A stretch of 64,000 nt of DNA from a virus, in the IMG/VR virus record IMGVR_UViG_3300023179_000070, positions 1-64,000 of that record; one strand, 5' to 3'. The notes below the pieces were generated by a model, which was not told the DNA's origin, did not search any database, and saw nothing but the letters and a program-made list of their open reading frames with translations. Of the stretch, positions 60,785 to 64,000 are shown in pieces; position 1 is the stretch's first letter; every line of letters begins with the position of its first letter. A program made the position numbers and the translations under genes.

Positions 60785-60856
60785 ATGTTTCAAACAGTTG
60801 CATGTATCATAATGGGTATTATAATATCTTTATATTGGCATTTTTCTACAAAATGA
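60785..60856 (+). CDS. Small membrane peptide (23 residues)
   Basis: MFQTVACIIMGIIISLYWHF and then STK. The ATG is exactly 6 nt after a TAATAT box, and the TGA overlaps the ATG of dCMP deaminase (ATGA at 60853-60856). The peptide is one hydrophobic helix with a short tail. It could be a membrane-active peptide or simply a leader that allows coupled translation of the next gene. Too short for the usual gene filters. Confidence 0.55.
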   Translation: MFQTVACIIMGIIISLYWHFSTK

Positions 60857-61266
60857 ATAATAGAATATCATTTATTGAAGCAGCAATTCATACTGCTCAG
60901 ATTTGGTCGAATAGATCAGAAGATCCATATAAAAAAGTTGGAGTATGTATCTTAAATAAAGATGGAAGAGTATTATCTGTTGGATATAATGGTCTTTTAC
61001 CAAAATTTAATATTAAACAAGATTTTTTTAATGACAGAGATAATAGAAGAAAATATATGATTCACGCCGAAATCAATGCATTATCTCTTATAAAAAGAAA
61101 AGATGATCCTTATTTATTAGCTTCTACATTATTACCTTGCTCAAATTGTGCAACAAATATTGTTGCATATGGAGTTAAAAGTGTGGTATACTCAGAAGAA
61201 TATGAAAAGGATTCTACAGCAAAAGAAATATTTAAATTTTATAATATAGAATTAATTAAAATATGA
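60853..61266 (+). CDS. dCMP deaminase
   Basis: 137 residues from ATG 60853, which overlaps the small peptide stop. An upstream in-frame ATG at 60802 is rejected. Zinc site H71-A-E73 (IHAEINAL) and PCSNC (C96, C99) are intact. The enzyme deaminates dCMP to dUMP, feeding ThyX at 37-38 kb. GYNGLLPKFN supports dCMP rather than cytidine deaminase. It overlaps the next gene by 4 nt. Confidence 0.87.
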   Translation: MNNRISFIEAAIHTAQIWSNRSEDPYKKVGVCILNKDGRVLSVGYNGLLPKFNIKQDFFNDRDNRRKYMIHAEINALSLIKRKDDPYLLASTLLPCSNCATNIVAYGVKSVVYSEEYEKDSTAKEIFKFYNIELIKI

Positions 61267-61751
61267 AATATATAATACTATTATCTTTTATAGCTAATTT
61301 TGCTATTGCACAATCTGGAGTAGTTTATGAAACATATAAAACTACAGGTAGTACTAATGAATCACATGGAACAATTTTTACAAAACCTTTTCAAGAATAT
61401 AATTATGTCAAAACTGCTAGAGGTATAGAAGTTTATGAAACATATAAAACTGGAGGAGGAAATTCAACGAATCAATCTCATGGCACAATATTCTCTAAAC
61501 CTTTTCCAGAGTTTATTATAATTCAAAACAAAATGTATAGAACATATAAAACTGATGCAAGCTCTACAAACCAATCTCATGGAACGATATTCACTAAACC
61601 CTTTGAGTCTAAGGATATTGATGAAAATGTAGATACAAAAAGTTTAAAAGAAAATATACAAACTCAAGTACGAACTCAAGAAATTCATACTGGACAAAAT
61701 TATCCAAAATATGACGGAACTGGAGAAATATCTTATGGAGAAGAAAAATGA
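61263..61751 (+). CDS. Secreted protein with three YETYKT repeats
   Basis: 162 residues. Residues 1-17 form a signal peptide (MKYIILLSFIANFAIAQS; possible cleavage after the Ala-x-Ala). Three repeats of about 35 residues follow: VYETYKTTGSTNESHGTIF, VYETYKTGGGNSTNQSHGT and MYRTYKTDASSTNQSHGTI, each ending TKPF/SKPF. The last 45 residues are Glu/Lys/Thr rich. No family is recognised. A phage protein exported to periplasm or surface early in infection could block superinfection or alter the envelope, but this is inference. It overlaps both neighbours by 4 nt. Confidence 0.6.
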   Translation: MKYIILLSFIANFAIAQSGVVYETYKTTGSTNESHGTIFTKPFQEYNYVKTARGIEVYETYKTGGGNSTNQSHGTIFSKPFPEFIIIQNKMYRTYKTDASSTNQSHGTIFTKPFESKDIDENVDTKSLKENIQTQVRTQEIHTGQNYPKYDGTGEISYGEEK

Positions 61752-62335
61752 TAGGATTAACTGGAGTAGCTAGATCTGGAAAAGATACTTTTTATTCAAT
61801 ACTTCAAAAGTATTTAGAAGAAAAAAATATTAAATCTCAAAGAATTGCTTTGGCAGATAATCTAAAAAAAGAACTTGGAGATTTTACTAAAGAAAAATTT
61901 AAAATAGATTTAAATAAATGTGAGGGTAAGGATAAAGAATTAATTAGACCACTTATGGTTGCTTATGGTAAATGCAGAAGAGTTCAAACAGAAGGAAAAT
62001 ACTGGACATCTTTAGTAGAAACAGAAGTTAAAAATCTTAAAAAAGACAATATTATTCCAATAATTACAGATGTAAGATATATAGAATATAAAGAAGATGA
62101 ATATTCTTGGCTGAAATCACACAATGGTATTCTTATTCATATTTCTAGAAAACTAGACGATGGATCTTTAATTCCTCCAGCTAATATTGAAGAAAAATCT
62201 AATGATAATAAACTTAAAGCTGTTGCAGATTACTCGATTTCTTGGGAAACATGTCAAGATGTTAATTTTTTATATGAACTTATGCAAAAACAATTAAAAA
62301 ATATTTATGAAAAATATATGGAGAATAAAAAATAA
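61748..62335 (+). CDS. Deoxynucleoside monophosphate kinase
   Basis: 195 residues. P-loop GVARSGKDT at residues 6-14 and later VMVAYGKCRRVQTEGKYW-type, IITDVRYIEYKED and SISWETC segments match phage dNMP kinases (T4 gp1-like). It phosphorylates dNMPs to dNDPs and completes the route from dCMP/dUMP to dTTP precursors with dCMP deaminase and ThyX. It overlaps the upstream gene by 4 nt and lies 2 nt before the sigma factor gene. Confidence 0.82.
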   Translation: MIGLTGVARSGKDTFYSILQKYLEEKNIKSQRIALADNLKKELGDFTKEKFKIDLNKCEGKDKELIRPLMVAYGKCRRVQTEGKYWTSLVETEVKNLKKDNIIPIITDVRYIEYKEDEYSWLKSHNGILIHISRKLDDGSLIPPANIEEKSNDNKLKAVADYSISWETCQDVNFLYELMQKQLKNIYEKYMENKK

Positions 62336-62337
62336 TT

Positions 62338-62931
62338 ATGAATATAAATATAGACGATAATACTTTAGTAAGAAATATACAAGAAAAAAATGATGAAGAA
62401 TCATTAAAAATGCTTATAAATAAACATTCTGCACTTTGTAATTCTTTGTATAAAAAATACTCAAATCCTATGGTTACATCTGGAGTTCACGTACAAGATG
62501 TAATAGATCAAAAAGATTATATTGTATACAAATCTGCAATGTCTTTTGATCCTTGTAAAAATTCCAAATTCTCAACTTGGTTGTACAATCAAGTAAGATA
62601 TCAATGCCTTAATTGCATGAATGAGAATAGTCATTATTTGACACTTGAAACTGATAAATTAAACTATTTAATAGAAAAAAATACTACTCCACAAAAAGAA
62701 TATAAAAATATTAATGAATATATTTTTAATATCATAGAGTCATGCTCCGATAAAAGAGTAGAAAAAATATTCAAAATGAGATATTTAAATAATACAAATA
62801 AAAAAATGTCTTGGAATAAGATAGCTAAAAAATTAAAGATTAGTACTCAAACTGCTATCAATATTCATAATAAAGCTATCAAACTATTAAAAACGAAAGT
62901 TGAGAGTAAAAATTCTTTTGACAAAATATAA
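62338..62931 (+). CDS. RNA polymerase sigma-70 family factor
   Basis: 197 residues. Region 2 is at residues about 54-92 (VQDVIDQKDYIVYKSAMSFD, NSKFSTWLYNQVRYQCLN). Region 4 HTH is at about 157-186 (MSWNKIAKKLKISTQTAINI, then HNKAIKLLKTKV). Length and lack of regions 1.1 and 3 resemble short phage or ECF-type sigma factors, such as the late factor gp55 of T4. It lies in an early-type operon. A likely role is recognition of the GTGTAAT boxes of late genes; this is inference. Confidence 0.8.
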   Translation: MNINIDDNTLVRNIQEKNDEESLKMLINKHSALCNSLYKKYSNPMVTSGVHVQDVIDQKDYIVYKSAMSFDPCKNSKFSTWLYNQVRYQCLNCMNENSHYLTLETDKLNYLIEKNTTPQKEYKNINEYIFNIIESCSDKRVEKIFKMRYLNNTNKKMSWNKIAKKLKISTQTAINIHNKAIKLLKTKVESKNSFDKI

Positions 62932-62952
62932 TAAAGGAGATACAATATAAAA

Positions 62953-63258
62953 ATGAATAATACAAATCAAAATACAAATAAAAATCAAAATGAGCTAGGC
63001 GCTCTTTGGAAGAAGAAAAGTAAAACAGGAATGTCATTTCTATCTGGTTATATTAATGACCATGATGGTCAAAGAATTGATGTTGTAGTTTTTGCTAATA
63101 GTAAAAAGACAAATGAAAAGGCTCCAGATTACAGACTATACGTTTCTAAGCCACTAGATAGTCAAAATAAGACTACAGCTTCAGCTCCAGTAGTAAAAAC
63201 TGCTCCAGCAAGGAAAGCTCAACCAGTTGTTCAAGAGGATGAAGATGACATCCTATGA
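62953..63258 (+). CDS. DUF736-like protein
   Basis: 101 residues. NELGALWKKKSKTGMSFLSGYIND, IDVVVFANSKK, EKAPDYRLYVSK match the DUF736 pattern (GxLWkk ... G-i ... vFxN..K..EKAPDYR). The C-terminus is Ala/Pro-rich and ends in acidic EDEDDIL, like an SSB tail. AAGGAG lies upstream. Function unknown; DUF736 proteins are found in phages and plasmids. ATGA overlap with the next gene. Confidence 0.6.
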   Translation: MNNTNQNTNKNQNELGALWKKKSKTGMSFLSGYINDHDGQRIDVVVFANSKKTNEKAPDYRLYVSKPLDSQNKTTASAPVVKTAPARKAQPVVQEDEDDIL

Positions 63259-64000
63259 GTTTAGCGTTTAACTTACCAATAAATTCAGTAAGTTTTGGTC
63301 AAGTATCTACATTAATTCTTAGAGAACTATATAATTCTAAGGTTAATGTAGATATTTTACCTATGGGTAATATTGATTTATCTACTCAATCAGATTTAAC
63401 TCAAGAATTCGCTAATTGGTTACAACAATCAATTAATTCTTCTCTTGAAACTTTTAATAGAAAGAATAAATTATTTAAATTATGGCATTTGAATGGTTCA
63501 TTTGAAAGTTTTTCGAATGAACAAGTTTTACTTAGTTTTTATGAATTAGATCAACCAACAAAAATAGAATTAAATATTGTAAAAAATAATAATAAAGTTC
63601 TTTTTTCTTCAAGAGAAACAGTCGAACTATTCAATAGTCTTGGTTGTAATAATGTAGAATATATTCCATTAGCATTTGATAAATATAATTTTAATAGAAT
63701 AGAAAAAACATATTTTACAGATGATAGAATTGTTTTTAATCTAGTAGGTAAACTAGAAAAAAGAAAACATCACCTTAAATTAATTAAACTTTGGGCTAAT
63801 AAATTTGGTAATGATAAAAGATATGCACTTCAATGCTGTATTTTTAATCCATTCATGAAACAAGAGGATCAAAATACTTTATTATCTCAAGTCTTAGAAG
63901 GTAAAAATTATTTCAATATAAATTTCTTACCATTCATGGGGCAAAATAAAATTTACAATGATTATTTAAATAGTGCTAATGTAATTATTGGCATGAGTGG
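63255..64000 (+). CDS. Glycosyltransferase, GT4-like, N-terminal part (cut by window edge)
   Basis: The frame opens at ATG 63255 (overlapping the previous stop) and continues beyond 64000 (248 codons visible). It begins MSLAFNLPINSVSFGQVSTL. A first Rossmann half is visible with VLFSSRETVELFNSLGCNNV, then FNLVGKLEKRKHHLKLIKLW, the GKxxxRKG-like donor-phosphate site of GT4 enzymes, and VIIGMSG at the end. It likely transfers a hexose. Regulation follows the upstream operon. Confidence 0.65.
   Translation, partial: MSLAFNLPINSVSFGQVSTLILRELYNSKVNVDILPMGNIDLSTQSDLTQEFANWLQQSINSSLETFNRKNKLFKLWHLNGSFESFSNEQVLLSFYELDQPTKIELNIVKNNNKVLFSSRETVELFNSLGCNNVEYIPLAFDKYNFNRIEKTYFTDDRIVFNLVGKLEKRKHHLKLIKLWANKFGNDKRYALQCCIFNPFMKQEDQNTLLSQVLEGKNYFNINFLPFMGQNKIYNDYLNSANVIIGMS

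Noticed and set aside
60802-60852. Upstream start of dCMP deaminase at 60802
   Set aside because: It overlaps the small peptide gene; the ATG at 60853 overlaps that stop and begins the conserved protein.

Overview
The window is a stretch of a large, strongly AT-rich tailed bacteriophage genome. It has a long-tailed (siphovirus-like) tail module with a 2089-residue tape measure protein and lambda-like tail-tip genes. It also has a phage replication and recombination set, nucleotide metabolism genes, many glycosyltransferases and sugar-nucleotide enzymes, a sigma factor and several RNA genes. I see no terminase, portal, major capsid or lysis gene that I can name, and no integrase. The host cannot be assigned. 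Shine-Dalgarno sequences are present at some genes and absent at many.

Layout. 1-3083 (+): tail fibre genes, the first cut by the window edge and carrying 87-bp tandem repeats. 3130-4802 (+): a sulfotransferase and a GT9-type glycosyltransferase. 4832-17158 (+): neck/tail-completion proteins, major tail protein, a strong terminator, putative tail assembly chaperones, tape measure. 17159-25193 (-): the tail-tip cassette M-L-K-I-J plus one unknown gene, inverted relative to the tape measure. 25245-26855 (+): a divergent paralogue of the major tail protein and two small genes. 26852-42451 (mostly -): putative annealing protein, glycosyltransferases, a DNA polymerase III split over several genes, proofreading exonuclease, PD-(D/E)XK nuclease, primase, ThyX, DnaB helicase, RecA. 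42478-51073 (-): a ten-gene surface-sugar cluster. 51118-58145: virion-like proteins of unknown role, an HNH endonuclease, a tmRNA gene, a group I intron and an unassigned structured RNA. 58188-64000: membrane protein, SEC-C-like protein, IMPDH/GMP reductase, dCMP deaminase, secreted repeat protein, dNMP kinase, sigma factor, DUF736-like protein and a glycosyltransferase cut by the right edge.

Transcription. Two promoter types recur. Type 1 is TTGAxx-17 bp-TAxxAT with the start codon usually 6-9 nt after the -10 box; it precedes replication, metabolic and RNA genes. Type 2 is a lone GTGTAAT-like box without a visible -35; it precedes virion genes and the tmRNA. In both types, when the box is very close to the start codon there is usually no Shine-Dalgarno sequence, which suggests leaderless mRNAs. 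The phage sigma factor at 62338-62931 is the natural candidate for reading the GTGTAAT class.

Most unusual items: a one-piece tmRNA encoding a 24-residue tag, a promoter-driven structured RNA of about 300 nt with a possible pseudoknot, a group I intron at the very start of a virion-like gene, the split polymerase, and a signal-peptidase-like domain in a Cys-rich protein.
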